64,000 nucleotides of DNA from positions 62,001 through 126,000 of the forward strand of contig NZ_MCNV01000014.1 in assembly GCF_001718195.1 (NCBI RefSeq), read 5' to 3'. Positions 22,746 to 32,165 of this stretch are shown piece after piece. The notes beneath the pieces are model-generated. The model had not been told where the DNA came from and searched no databases. It was given only the letters and a program-made list of their open reading frames with translations. The translations under genes were made by a program, and so were the position numbers. The stretch is from Paraburkholderia nodosa (GTDB lineage Bacteria > Pseudomonadota > Gammaproteobacteria > Burkholderiales > Burkholderiaceae). Position 1 is the stretch's first letter. Every line of letters starts with the position of its first letter.

Positions 22746-25700
22746 ATGCAACGCTTCTTCAACGTGTTGACAAACACGCGCACGCTCTCTGTCGTCGGCG
22801 TGATCGCGCTCGCGGCCGCATTGTTCATCGCGGCCGATGCACTGCAAATCAGCCCGGTCTGGCCCGCTGCCGTGCTCGGCGCGCTGTTCGCGATCTGGCT
22901 CGTGTTCTGGCTCTGGCGCCGCGCGCGCGTGCGGCGCGCGAACCGCAAGCTCGGCGACATGCTGGAGCAGCAGGCGCAGACCGATAACGGAGAGCCCGCA
23001 CCCGCCCCTGCCAGGCAGGCGGAGCTGGATGTGCTGCGCACGCGGCTCGTCGACGCCGTAAAAACCATCAAGTCCTCGAAGATCGGCCAGCTTTCGGGCG
23101 GCTCGGCGCTGTATGAGTTGCCGTGGTACATCGTCATCGGCAATCCTGCAGCCGGCAAGAGCAGCGCCGTGCTGAACTCGGGCTTGCAATTCCCCTTCGC
23201 CGACAAGCACGACGCCGTGGTGCACGGCATTGGCGGCACGCGCAACTGCGACTGGTTCTTCACGACCGAAGGCATCCTGCTCGACACAGCGGGCCGCTAT
23301 TCGGTCCACGAGGAAGACCGCAGCGAATGGCTCGGCTTTCTCGGCCTCCTCAAGCGCCATCGTCCGAAGGCGCCGATCAACGGCATCATCGTCACCGCGA
23401 GCATCGCGGAACTCACGGGCAACCGCCCCGAGTTCGCCATCAACCTCGCGAAGAATCTGCGCCAGCGCGTGCAGGAACTGACCGAAAAGCTCGAAGTGTT
23501 TGCGCCCGTGTACGTGATGTTCACGAAGGCCGACCTGATTACCGGCTTCACCGAATTCTTCAGCAGCAACGACCGCCAGGAGTACGACCGCGTGTGGGGC
23601 GCTACCCTGCCCTACGAGCCGGATGAGAAGCGCGATATCGTCGCGCTGTTCGACGAGCGCTTCGAAGAGCTTTACGAAGGCCTCAAGGAAATCAGCATCG
23701 CGCAGATGTCGCTCAGCCGCGGCAAGCAGCTCTCGCCTGGGCAACTGAGCTTCCCGCTCGAATTCTCGGCGATCAAGCCGGCGTTGCGCGCGTTCCTCGC
23801 TACGCTGTTCGAGAACAACCCTTTCCAGTACAAGCCGATCTTCCGCGGCTTCTATTTCACGAGCGCGCTGCAGGAAGGCGAAACCAGCAGCGCCGCCGCG
23901 CAGCGCATTGCCAACCGTTTCGTGCTCTCCGCCGAGGGGCTGCCCAAGCCGCATAGCGCGTTTTCCAAAAACGGCTTCTTCCTGCGGGATCTCTTCTCGA
24001 AAGTGATCTTCGCGGACCGGCAAACCGTGAAGCAGTTCGCGAGCCCTGCCAAGACGCGCATGCGCTACGCCACGTTCTTCGGCTTCGTCGCGGTGCTCGC
24101 GCTCGCGCTGGGCGGCTGGACGTGGTCGACCATCGGCAACCAGCAGCTCGTGGCGAACGTGCAGGCCGATCTCGACAACGTCGAGCGCATGCAGCAGAAC
24201 CGCAACGACCTGCAGTCGCGCCTGCAGGCCATGGACATTCTCGAAGACCGCATCGAGCAACTCGAGCAGTTCCGTCGCGACCGCCCGCTCGCCGTTTCGC
24301 TCGGACTCTACCAGGGCGACCGGCTCGAACAGCATCTGCTCGAAGAGTATTACAGCGGCGTACGGCAGATCATGCTGACGCCCGTCTCGCAGAATCTCGC
24401 CTCGTTTCTCAAGGACGTGGACGCGCATCCCGAACTGCTCGCGCCGATGTCGCATACGCCCGATTCGGGTGCGATTCCCGTCTCGGCGCACACGGCAATG
24501 GCGGCCGGCAGCCAGGGCGGCCTCTATAGCGCCGCCTCGCCCACGAGCGTCGAAGACGCGTACAACGCGCTCAAGACCTACCTGATGCTCTCCGACAAGC
24601 GTCACGTCGAGGCCGCGCACCTGACCGACCAGATCGCGCGCTTCTGGCGTGGCTGGCTCGAAACGAATCGCGGCAACATGCCTCGCGACGAGATGATCAA
24701 GAGTGCCGAGCGCATGATCACGTTCTACCTCGCGCGCGTCTCCGACGACGACTGGCCGATGATCGACGCGAACCTGGCGCTCGTCGACCAGACGCGAGAA
24801 AACCTGCGCCACGTGGTGCGCGGCATGCCGGCGCGTCAGCGCGTGTACGAGGAGATCAAGGCGCGCGCCTCCACGCGTTTCGCGCCCATGACGGTGGCGC
24901 GCATCGTCGGCGACACGAATACCTCGCTGATTGCGGGCAGTTATGCGATTTCCGGCACCTTCACGCGCGAGGCGTGGTTCCAGTACGTGCAGCCCGCGAT
25001 CCGCGACGCCGCGACGAAGGAACTGCAAGCGAAGGACTGGGTGCTCAACACCTCCGCGCAAGACGATCTCACGCTCGAAGGCAGCCCCGAGCAGATCCAG
25101 AAGGCGCTGGTGTCGATGTACAAGACCGAGTATGCGCAGAACTGGCAGAAGTTCATGCAGGGCATTGCCGTGCAGGACTTCGGCACGTTCGGCCAGGCCG
25201 TCGATGCGATGAATCGCCTGGGCGACCCGCAGGATTCGCCGATCCGCAAGATCCTCGAAACCGCGTACGACCAGACCTCGTGGGATAACCCATCGCTCGC
25301 GAGCGTGAGCATCAAGCGCGCGGAAAGCGGCGTGACGGGATGGGTCAGGCAATGGTTCTCGCGCATGTCGGGCAACACTGCCACGGCCAATCTCGACCTC
25401 AACGGCAATCCGGTCGAGCCTTCGATGGGTCCGATCGGCCAGGCATTCGCGGGGCTGGGCCGCATGGTCGTGACGCACGACAACGCGTCGCTGCTCGGCG
25501 GCTACATGGACTCGCTCTCGAAGGTGCGCACGCGTCTTAACGTCATCAAGAATCAGGGCGACCCGGGACCGGGCGCGCGCCAGCTCATGCAGCAAACGCT
25601 GGACGGCAACGGCTCCGAACTTTCCGATTCGCTCAAGTTCGTCGACGAGCAGATGCTCACGGGCTTGACCGACGCGCAGAAGAAGGCGCTGCGCCCGCTG

Positions 25701-26591
25701 CTCGTGCGCCCGCTCATGCAGGCCTACGCCGTGGTGATCCAGCCTGCGACCGTGGAAGTGAACAAGGTTTGGAATGCGCAGGTGTACCAACCGTTCCAGG
25801 CCTCGCTCGCGAACAAGTACCCGTTTGCGGGCAGCGCGAAGATCGAGGCAGGCGCGAGCGAAATCGCCCAGATGTTCGGGCCGGACGGTGCGATTTCGAA
25901 GTTCGTCGGCACCACGCTCGGGCCACTCGCCGTGCGCCGCGGCGACACGCTCTCCGCACGCACCTGGGGCGACATGGGCCTCACGCTCACGCCCGACTTC
26001 ACGACCGGCTTCGCGCGCTGGGTGGCGCCGCTTGCGGGCGGCGCGGCGGGCGCGGGACAAGGCTCGTCCGAGCCGCAGACCGTGTTCCAGATCCTGCCGC
26101 AGCCGTCGAGCGGCACGACCGAGTACACGATCGCGATCGACGGCCAGCAACTGCGCTACCGCAACACGCCGCCGCAGTGGACGAACTTCGTCTGGCCCAA
26201 TCCTCAGGGCGCGCCGGGCGCGACGCTCTCGGCCACCACGTTCGACGGTCGCACGATTCAGTTCGTCAACGAGCCGGGACGTTACGGCCTGGAGAAGCTC
26301 ATCAACTCGGCACAGCGCACGCGCCATCCGGACGGCACGTTCGACCTGACGTGGACGCAAGGCAGCGTGACCGTATCGGTGAGCATGCGCATCGTCAGCA
26401 CCTCGCAGCCCACGGCTGCGAGCAGTAACGCGCCGCAGCAGCAAGGTTTGAGCGGCGTGCAACTGCCCTCTTCGATCGCAAGCGTCGGGACAGTGAACAG
26501 TGCGGCTGCCAACCCTGCGGCCGGCGCGAGCGCGTCGCCCGCCGCCGTGGCCGCGGCGGCCCCCACTCAGACAGGAGGAACCGCGCAATGA
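22746..26591 (+). CDS. tssM: T6SS membrane-complex protein TssM (IcmF)
   Basis: A 1281-residue inner-membrane protein. Two membrane segments lie in the first 57 residues and a third at LALALGGWTWSTI (about 450). The cytoplasmic domain between them carries Walker A GNPAAGKSS (132-140) and the LLDTAGRY switch. The large periplasmic part ends in the beta-rich TssM C-terminal domain that contacts TssJ. Length and layout are normal for TssM. It heads the left arm of the T6SS locus and overlaps tagF by ATGA. A 1310-codon frame on the opposite strand is an artefact of codon bias. Confidence 0.97.
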   Translation: MQRFFNVLTNTRTLSVVGVIALAAALFIAADALQISPVWPAAVLGALFAIWLVFWLWRRARVRRANRKLGDMLEQQAQTDNGEPAPAPARQAELDVLRTRLVDAVKTIKSSKIGQLSGGSALYELPWYIVIGNPAAGKSSAVLNSGLQFPFADKHDAVVHGIGGTRNCDWFFTTEGILLDTAGRYSVHEEDRSEWLGFLGLLKRHRPKAPINGIIVTASIAELTGNRPEFAINLAKNLRQRVQELTEKLEVFAPVYVMFTKADLITGFTEFFSSNDRQEYDRVWGATLPYEPDEKRDIVALFDERFEELYEGLKEISIAQMSLSRGKQLSPGQLSFPLEFSAIKPALRAFLATLFENNPFQYKPIFRGFYFTSALQEGETSSAAAQRIANRFVLSAEGLPKPHSAFSKNGFFLRDLFSKVIFADRQTVKQFASPAKTRMRYATFFGFVAVLALALGGWTWSTIGNQQLVANVQADLDNVERMQQNRNDLQSRLQAMDILEDRIEQLEQFRRDRPLAVSLGLYQGDRLEQHLLEEYYSGVRQIMLTPVSQNLASFLKDVDAHPELLAPMSHTPDSGAIPVSAHTAMAAGSQGGLYSAASPTSVEDAYNALKTYLMLSDKRHVEAAHLTDQIARFWRGWLETNRGNMPRDEMIKSAERMITFYLARVSDDDWPMIDANLALVDQTRENLRHVVRGMPARQRVYEEIKARASTRFAPMTVARIVGDTNTSLIAGSYAISGTFTREAWFQYVQPAIRDAATKELQAKDWVLNTSAQDDLTLEGSPEQIQKALVSMYKTEYAQNWQKFMQGIAVQDFGTFGQAVDAMNRLGDPQDSPIRKILETAYDQTSWDNPSLASVSIKRAESGVTGWVRQWFSRMSGNTATANLDLNGNPVEPSMGPIGQAFAGLGRMVVTHDNASLLGGYMDSLSKVRTRLNVIKNQGDPGPGARQLMQQTLDGNGSELSDSLKFVDEQMLTGLTDAQKKALRPLLVRPLMQAYAVVIQPATVEVNKVWNAQVYQPFQASLANKYPFAGSAKIEAGASEIAQMFGPDGAISKFVGTTLGPLAVRRGDTLSARTWGDMGLTLTPDFTTGFARWVAPLAGGAAGAGQGSSEPQTVFQILPQPSSGTTEYTIAIDGQQLRYRNTPPQWTNFVWPNPQGAPGATLSATTFDGRTIQFVNEPGRYGLEKLINSAQRTRHPDGTFDLTWTQGSVTVSVSMRIVSTSQPTAASSNAPQQQGLSGVQLPSSIASVGTVNSAAANPAAGASASPAAVAAAAPTQTGGTAQ

Positions 26592-27598
26592 CGCAGTCCG
26601 TTCAGGCGCAGATCGCGTACTTCGGCAAGATTCCGTCGCGCGGCGACTTCGTCAAGAGTGCTCACAATCCGCAGCTGCTGCAGACACTGGACCGCTGGAT
26701 CGCACAGGCGATGGAACTGCTCGCCGACGATCCGCGGTGGAAGATCGTCTATGCCGAAGCGCAGCCCATGCACTTCGCGTTTCTCGGCTCGCAGAGCAAA
26801 CTCGCGATCGCCGGGCACATGGTGGCGAGCCAGGACCAGTCGTCGCGGCGCTTTCCGTTTCTCGCGGCCACCGCGCTCGAAGTCGAGCAGCCGCTCGCCT
26901 TTCTCGCGCGCAGCCCGCTCGCCTTCGCGCGGCTGTGGTCGCGTGCCGCGCAGCAGATGCAGCCGCTCCTTGGCACGAGCGAACCGGTGGGCGCGCTGCA
27001 TGCGCTCGGCGAAACCCAGGTTCCCGTGGATGTGGGCGGCGTGGGCAACCCGCACGACGGCACCTTCAACGACTTCGTCGAACACCAGACGCTCGAAGGC
27101 CTCGAGCGGATGCTGCTCGCGAGCGGCCACCCCGTGCGCCTGCGCGGCGCGATGCTCGCGCTCGGCTCGCTCCTGCGACCAGTGATGACGAGCGGCTCCT
27201 CGCATCTGGAGCGCGGCCTCACGCTGCCGCTGCCGGTCGACCCGTTCTACCGCAGCCTCGTGGCCGCATTCTGGCTGGAGCTGATCGCGCCGTTCGTTTC
27301 GAAGGCGGACTTCGAACTCGCTATCTTCATCGGCACCATCGCGCAGCGCGAGCGGCTCATCGTCGGCTTCAACGGCGCATCGGCCCGGACCCTGCACAGC
27401 GTGGTTGATCCGCAAACCTACGCCGCCCACAACATCGATATCGACGATCCCGAATGGATCGACGGTCACGCACAAAGCGACCATGGCATCAGCAAACTCG
27501 TCAGCTACCTCGATCAGCCGCAACTGTCGCTGCGTCTTGCGATCGACACGTTCCAGGAAGCGTTCGTTGGGGAGGCTGGGCATGCTCGGCGCGGATAA
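26588..27598 (+). CDS. tagF: T6SS accessory protein TagF
   Basis: A 336-residue cytoplasmic protein. It starts with the TagF (DUF2094) hallmark IAYFGKIPSRGDFVK (residues 9-23) and continues with the RRFPFLAA and SPLAFARLW segments. TagF acts as a post-translational repressor of T6SS firing in several species, often with Fha/PppA partners; no such partners are in this window. The ATG overlaps the tssM stop. It is longer than stand-alone TagF domains (about 220-240), with a C-terminal extension of about 100 residues of unknown role. Confidence 0.93.
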   Translation: MTQSVQAQIAYFGKIPSRGDFVKSAHNPQLLQTLDRWIAQAMELLADDPRWKIVYAEAQPMHFAFLGSQSKLAIAGHMVASQDQSSRRFPFLAATALEVEQPLAFLARSPLAFARLWSRAAQQMQPLLGTSEPVGALHALGETQVPVDVGGVGNPHDGTFNDFVEHQTLEGLERMLLASGHPVRLRGAMLALGSLLRPVMTSGSSHLERGLTLPLPVDPFYRSLVAAFWLELIAPFVSKADFELAIFIGTIAQRERLIVGFNGASARTLHSVVDPQTYAAHNIDIDDPEWIDGHAQSDHGISKLVSYLDQPQLSLRLAIDTFQEAFVGEAGHARRG

Positions 27599-28529
27599 AC
27601 AGGCGCGCGCTCCTGTGCGTACGGCGATGGCTGCGGCGCTCGCGGCTGGCGTGTTGGGATTCGCTGGCTCGAACGCGTGGGCCGACGATGCGAGCCCTGC
27701 TCGCGTCACGCCCGTGAACAACAGCGGCGCGCAGGTCAGCACGACTGAGCTTCCTGCGGCGAACCCGGCGGCCTCTACGGCTGATACTGTTCCCCGCTCG
27801 ACCGCCACGTCCACGCCCGCGCCTGTCGATACGGCGCCCGGCCAGGTCGTGGCAGGCGGCAAGGTGCCCGACGAAGCCACGCACGCGGCTGTGCTCTCTC
27901 GTCTGCGCGAGACCTATGGCGCGGCGAACGTCGTGGATCAGATTGAAGTGGGCGACGTAGCGACGCCGCCTAACTGGTCGGATAACGTGCAGAAGCTGCT
28001 CAACGCGCAGCTCAAGCAGATCCATAAAGGACAACTGAAGATCGACGGCACGCAGATCGACATGCGCGGCGAGGTGGGCAACGAGGCCACGCGCCACCAG
28101 ATCGCGAGCGACATGGCCACCGCGCTCAATCCGACCTATACGATCCGCAATGGGTTGCGCGTGAGCGCGTCCGAGCAGGGGCTGCTCGACCAGACGCTCG
28201 CGAATCGCACGATCGAATTCGAAACGGGCAGTGCGACGCTCACGCCGCAAGGCCGGGCGATTCTTGATCAGATGGCGGCCGTGCTTGCGAAGATGAATAC
28301 GCGTACTGTGGCGATCATCGGGCATACGGACAACTCGGGTAATCGCACTTCAAACATTGCGCTGAGCCAGGCGCGTGCCGATGCTGTTAAAGGGTATCTC
28401 GTCGGCAAGGGGATCTCGCCGCAACAGATGACGGCGACTGGTGTGGGTCCTGACCAGCCGATTGCTTCGAACGATACGAGTGATGGGCGGGCAAGGAATC
28501 GGCGGATTGAGTTTCGGGCGGGGTTGTAG
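27582..28529 (+). CDS. Periplasmic OmpA-domain protein of the T6SS locus
   Basis: A 315-residue exported protein. The ATG at 27582 lies inside the end of tagF (17-base overlap) and gives a signal peptide ending near SNAWADD; the frame open from 27405 is the out-of-frame end of tagF. A Thr/Ala/Pro linker leads to a BON-like region (about 100-190) and a C-terminal OmpA/MotB peptidoglycan-binding domain with FETGSATLTPQGRAILDQ, VAIIGHTDNSG and NRRIEF. The TssL of this locus has no OmpA domain, so this protein probably supplies the peptidoglycan anchor for the membrane complex. Confidence 0.9.
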   Translation: MLGADKQARAPVRTAMAAALAAGVLGFAGSNAWADDASPARVTPVNNSGAQVSTTELPAANPAASTADTVPRSTATSTPAPVDTAPGQVVAGGKVPDEATHAAVLSRLRETYGAANVVDQIEVGDVATPPNWSDNVQKLLNAQLKQIHKGQLKIDGTQIDMRGEVGNEATRHQIASDMATALNPTYTIRNGLRVSASEQGLLDQTLANRTIEFETGSATLTPQGRAILDQMAAVLAKMNTRTVAIIGHTDNSGNRTSNIALSQARADAVKGYLVGKGISPQQMTATGVGPDQPIASNDTSDGRARNRRIEFRAGL

Positions 28530-28547
28530 GGGGACGGGAAGGCGAAC

Positions 28548-28994
28548 TCACTGTCTTTTCTCTTCCGGCGCTGGGCGTTCATCGACGTATTCTTTGGATA
28601 CCTCAGCCACGGCGGTTTCATTTGGATACACATGCACCGTGAGTACGCTGGAATCTCCCGGCAATTCCCGCAAGACGGCGGTTGCATGGATTCTTTCGCC
28701 TAATCTTGGGGCGCCCTCTGGCCCTCCCAGCGAATAATCGATCGAAATCGGGCCAGGCTTCACCTTCACGCAGCAGACGGTCGAGCCACCCGCACCGCCT
28801 GGGTGATAGGCCATATAAGCACCACCTGCGTATTGACCGTTGACCGCGACATCGTAGATCGCGCGGGGCCAGTAGTTGTAGATTGAGACGTCGATGTTCA
28901 TCGGCCGCTCCGAGCAAGCGGCGAGCGGCAATACGGACAGCAAACCGACGAGCAAGCGGCGGGTTAAGGTGTTGAACGCAGCGTCATACATCAT
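28548..28994 (-). CDS. DUF3304-type lipoprotein next to PAAR gene
   Basis: A 148-residue protein. From ATG 28994 it has a signal with lipobox LAAC (…SVLPLAAC) and a compact beta-sandwich-like body (YNYWPRAIYDVAVNGQYAGG, STVCCVKVKPG, TVHVYPNE), as in DUF3304 proteins. The ATG overlaps the stop of the PAAR gene (ATGA), so the two are translationally coupled. DUF3304 proteins are commonly found beside T6SS PAAR/effector genes and may act as immunity or accessory proteins; that role is inferred. ATG 28991 is an equivalent alternative start. Confidence 0.78.
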   Translation of the reverse strand: MMYDAAFNTLTRRLLVGLLSVLPLAACSERPMNIDVSIYNYWPRAIYDVAVNGQYAGGAYMAYHPGGAGGSTVCCVKVKPGPISIDYSLGGPEGAPRLGERIHATAVLRELPGDSSVLTVHVYPNETAVAEVSKEYVDERPAPEEKRQ

Positions 28995-29278
28995 GCATCG
29001 ACGGACATGGACTGCTGCGATGCCACAAGCTTCGGCGGCGGATCGCATTTGCAAATACAGAGGTCATCGCTCAATGCCGCATGTCGTCCATCGGGCGCGG
29101 TCATCACCTGACGCGGTCCATCGCATTTGATTTTGCCCGTGGTGTTGCATGCGGGGCATTGCACATCATCGCCTTCGTGGGCAACGTCACGTCCTTCGAA
29201 CTCGATTGAGGTTGGCGTGGCGACCACCGTACCGTTTGTGGTGGTCCTGTCGCCTTGAAGTATCAAGTAACGCGGCAT
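28991..29278 (-). CDS. PAAR-domain spike-tip protein, intact copy
   Basis: A 95-residue PAAR protein. MPRYLILQGDRTTTNG starts the first of the turn-forming repeats, EGRDVAHEGDDVQCPAC and LCICKCDPPP contain the zinc-binding Cys/His pattern, and the body is the usual beta-hairpin cone. PAAR proteins cap the VgrG spike and can carry or recruit effectors. This copy is intact and is coupled to a DUF3304 gene. A second, disrupted copy lies at 31067-31354 and allows a residue-by-residue comparison. Confidence 0.88.
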   Translation of the reverse strand: MPRYLILQGDRTTTNGTVVATPTSIEFEGRDVAHEGDDVQCPACNTTGKIKCDGPRQVMTAPDGRHAALSDDLCICKCDPPPKLVASQQSMSVDA

Positions 29279-29374
29279 GGTTCACTCTAGTTTGACGACA
29301 AATGGGTTCAACTGACAATCACGCGTCGATCGATATGACCTGCTGCAACGCGACGGTTTCGGCGTCTGTGCGCA

Positions 29375-30135
29375 TTAGTGAACGTCATCACTAACAAAGA
29401 CGACTGATTTCCCTTGCGTGCGTTCCAGCATCCTGGGCAAACGTATCATCACGATATACTGCCTGACGCCGAGTCCGGCAATCCATTGCGAAACGGGAAA
29501 TAGAATCAGGGCGCGCTCAGCAGGATCGGGCCGTGCGAACCAAAAACTGGCGTCAGAATGCGCACGATCACGAGCGACAGAGGTGCAATCAACAGCACCA
29601 GGTACATGTGCAACTTTCCAGAGGGGCTGCGTGAACTCAACACCGCCTCCAGCTTGGCGATACTTTGCAGCCGATACTGAAAGACACTACCTTAGTCCTC
29701 AAATGCCTGCTGAACGAAGCGCGAGGTCGCTAGCGCCCTGTCGACATCGCGGGCGGTAACTGCCATCCAGTAGCCGGTCAGCGTGATACCGAGCGCGAGA
29801 CCAACAGCGTGTGCGTACAGAGGCAGCGGCGCGAACATAAGGTAGAAAAAGAAGAAAACGACGCCAAAAAAGAAGTAAAACGCCGTCACCATGATCATAT
29901 TCGCGAGCCCCAGTGAAACGAGCCTCGATTGACCTCTGTCGATCAAAACAATGACGCATGGTCCCACGACGGCAATTATCAACATCGCCGTAGCTATCCA
30001 GAAAGGCGCTAGCGACACACGAAACGCCAGCGCGTAAAAACCAAAGGCGATGGTGATCGAAACGACATTGACGAACAGCGTTAGCGGAATCGTCTTCTTC
30101 ACTACGTTCCAAAGCGCGGTCTTTGCGTGAATCAC
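29375..30135 (-). pseudogene. Membrane-protein pseudogene, copy 1 (nonsense plus frameshift)
   Basis: From ATG 30135 the first 147 codons encode a membrane protein with four hydrophobic segments, ending at a TAA (plus-strand 29692-29694). The same frame continues past the stop with clear similarity to the paralogue at 30173-30948: FED*GSVFQYRLQ here against FIDQGSNLGFQIQ there, so a CAA glutamine codon became TAA. It continues through HMYLVLLIAPLSLVIVRIL and then shifts frame in a GCGCGC run near 29511-29516. Removing two bases restores ALILFPVSQWIAGLGVRQ and an end at 29375. The gene is therefore broken twice. Function unknown; position suggests an immunity-like or accessory membrane protein of the PAAR island. 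Confidence 0.75.
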
Positions 30136-30172
30136 GGTCGTATCGCGGCGAATTACATTTGCAGATACTGAG

Positions 30173-30948
30173 CTACTCAGCCACTAGTACGGGCTTTCGG
30201 CGATCCTTCGCGAGTTGTCTCGGCAAAATGACCATCACGACAACGATGCGAACCAGCAGCCCCCCAAAACCACAGCGACACCGGCATGCCCAACACCGCC
30301 AGAAAAAAAAGGACACCGTTCGTTCCAAAGCTGGAACTCAGGAGTCGGCTCAGAATAAGGCAAAACGGCGCAACACCGCAGACGATCCAGTAATAAATCT
30401 TCGGGAAAGGCAAGCGCTCATTGTGGAGTTGATCGAACAACATCATTCCTGGCTGAATCTGAAAGCCGAGATTGGACCCTTGATCGATAAAAGCGCGGTC
30501 GACAAAAGAAGTTGTCGTGATTGTATGAAGGACGCTTCGTTTGATGATGATCAGCCAGTACAACGTCAATGCGATGCCACCCAGAAGCCCTGGCCATTTA
30601 ACCACCGGATGCAGTGGCGCAAAGATGAAATAGTAAAAGTACGCAAAAATGCCGAAAAAGAAATAGACCGCGAATATGCCGATCGACTGGACCAGCCCAC
30701 ACACCCACAGCAAGTTCGTGCGGCGGTACATCATGTAGATCATGAAGGGCGAGAAAGAGCACGTCAAAGTGACGAGCATCGCGAATTTCCACGGCCACCC
30801 AGAGACCGCAAGATCGTCGGCATAGGCGGCATATGAAACGCCGGTACCAAGGCAAGAGCAGGCTCATCGGTGCGACTGTTCTCACCATGTCCCGCAGCGA
30901 ATCCTTGGGTGCCGTCTGCAGCGTTGCTATCGACTGTCTTCGTGGCAT
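30173..30948 (-). pseudogene. Membrane-protein pseudogene, copy 2 (two single-base frameshifts)
   Basis: A paralogue of the preceding pseudogene. ATG 30948 opens MPRRQSIATLQ… up to PMSLLL; removal of one base of the GG pair (plus-strand) near 30851-30852 continues smoothly into LGTGVSYAAYADDLAV and WPWKFAML. The middle (30779-30270) encodes several membrane helices, including FAVYFFFGIFAYFYYFIFAP, which parallels FYFFFGVVFFFFYLMFAP of copy 1. A run of six C (30260-30265) shifts the frame again: with five, it would read WFWGLLVRIVVVMVILPR to a stop at 30173, matching copy 1. As written, two frameshifts break it. Sequencing error in short runs is a possible alternative. Confidence 0.7.
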
Positions 30949-31066
30949 GTCTTTGCTTTCTTCCAGTGGATACCCGTCATGATCGAATGCACGCCAAAAC
31001 CGTGAAGGACTACCTCTTCTACGAGGGAGGATTGCCGCGGCTGATGACGGCGACGGGCGCTGAGCG

Positions 31067-31354
31067 CTATGCGTCGACTGACATCGACTGCTGCGAAGCC
31101 ACAAGCTTCGGCGGCGGATTAGATTAACAGACGCAGAGATCGTCGCTCAACGCCGCATGCCGGGCATCTGACGCCGTCGTCACTCGACGAGGTCAATCGC
31201 ACTTGATTTTGCCCGCGGTGTTGCGTGCGGGGCATTGCACGTCATCGCCTTCGTGAGCAATGTCATGACCTTCGAGTTGAATCGTGGTTGACATTGCCAC
31301 TACTGCCCCGCTCGCCGTAGTCTTGTCGCCGTTGAGTATCAGGAAGCGTTGGAC
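31067..31354 (-). pseudogene. PAAR pseudogene with two in-frame stop codons
   Basis: A second PAAR copy, colinear with the intact one at 28991-29278. It reads VQRFLILNGDKTTASG, then HEGDDVQCPARNTAGKIKCD, then TGA where the intact copy has GGA (Gly), then PRRVTT and HAALSDDLCVC, then TAA where the intact copy has a Lys codon, then PPPKLVASQQSMSVDA and TAG at 31067-31069. The start codon is GTC instead of ATG, and one metal-ligand cysteine (CPAC to CPAR) is lost. No indel is needed, so this is decay by point mutation of a recent duplicate. Confidence 0.85.
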
Positions 31355-31386
31355 GGCCTTCTCTCGGAAGCAAACTGCGGCGGTTA

Positions 31387-31789
31387 TTACGGTGCGTCCT
31401 GTCGAAGGTGAACTATCCCGGGCAACCCGTCGAAGCCATCGATCAACATGTCGAATTGTTTTGGCGATCCGCTTGGCGCACCGAAAGCATACGCGTCGTC
31501 GATCCGCCACGAACCTGTTTCCTTTACGAGAATCAGATCCGTCCGGCCGATTCCGTAGTAGCTCGCGCCACCTTTAACGATCTCTGTCCAGTCGACCCGC
31601 ACGCGCACCCGCGACGGGCTTGCCTGCAGAATACGGACAGGCTGTGTAATCTTTGGTCGAGCCCCATTGCCATAGTTCGATGGATCGTTTGGGTGTTCCT
31701 GCCGCCCACGCAAAGGTAGTTGCGCTTGAAATCACTATCATAGTGATGATACGTCCGAATGTCGATATGACCAGGCTGACTTCTTCCAC
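31387..31789 (-). pseudogene. Exported-protein fragment, frameshifted after its signal peptide
   Basis: Two frames together look like one small secreted protein. In one frame (GTG 31789 or ATG 31741) there is a signal-peptide-like stretch, GRIITMIVISSATTFAWAAG. In the next frame, to the stop at 31387, there is a plausible mature domain: ITQPVRILQASPSRVRVRVD, DWTEIVKGGASYYGIGRTDL and ETGSWRIDDAYAFG. A single-base change near 31720-31740 would join them. The domain resembles small secreted proteins found beside T6SS effectors, but I cannot name the family. It is probably a decayed accessory or immunity gene. Confidence 0.5.
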
Positions 31790-32122
31790 TATTCTTTCTC
31801 GCAGTGGCCGCGGTATCCACGACGCTAGCGGATTGCCCCTGGAACTGCCGTCCTCGCCGGTGGAACAATCAACTGTCGCACTATCGGACTGCACGCGGTA
31901 AGTCAGGCCACTAATCGGGCTACCGTCCAAACCGACAAACCTGTATTGCATTTTCGGTGGAGAATCGGAGTCCGTTGACATCTGAGTGTCGGTAGATGAA
32001 TCCTCCGCAGGCGTTTGCGATGTTGAGGCAGCAGTCCCATCGGCGCCGACGGGTTGTGGCGTCGCGACTCCCGTTCCGTTCGCGGCGGCCTTGTCGTGAT
32101 GAAGTATCCGGTAACGTGGCAC
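31574..32122 (-). pseudogene. Effector-like fragment with PAAR-type N-terminus
   Basis: The frame starts MPRYRILHHDKAAANGTGVATP, which parallels the start of the intact PAAR protein (MPRYLILQGDRTTTNGTVVATP). It then enters a Ser/Thr/Asp-rich linker and a short domain (MQYRFVGLDGSPISGLTYRV) similar in form to the VLDADHNPLGNVSYRIKG domain of the muramidase effector. After about residue 105 the frame runs into the signal peptide of the next gene and then into nonsense. The PAAR core itself is missing. It is best read as a remnant of a PAAR-like or adaptor-effector gene; boundaries are uncertain. Confidence 0.42.
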
Positions 32123-32165
32123 GGTTCATCCCGGCTTGACGCCAAATAGCACGATAAACTGGACA

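Noticed and set aside
22656..26588. Open frame of 1310 codons on the minus strand opposite tssM.
   Set aside because: GC-rich codon bias leaves the antisense frame free of stops; its translation is Arg/Glu/His-rich without domains, whereas tssM on the plus strand is a textbook family member.
29418..29759. Plus-strand frame of 113 codons.
   Set aside because: It lies over the conserved 3' part of membrane-protein pseudogene copy 1 and has no start signal or recognisable domain.
30123..30836. Plus-strand frame of 237 codons across the second membrane-protein pseudogene.
   Set aside because: Its product is a polar, Lys/Gln/Arg-rich sequence typical of antisense membrane-protein codons; minus-strand homology between the two copies explains the region.
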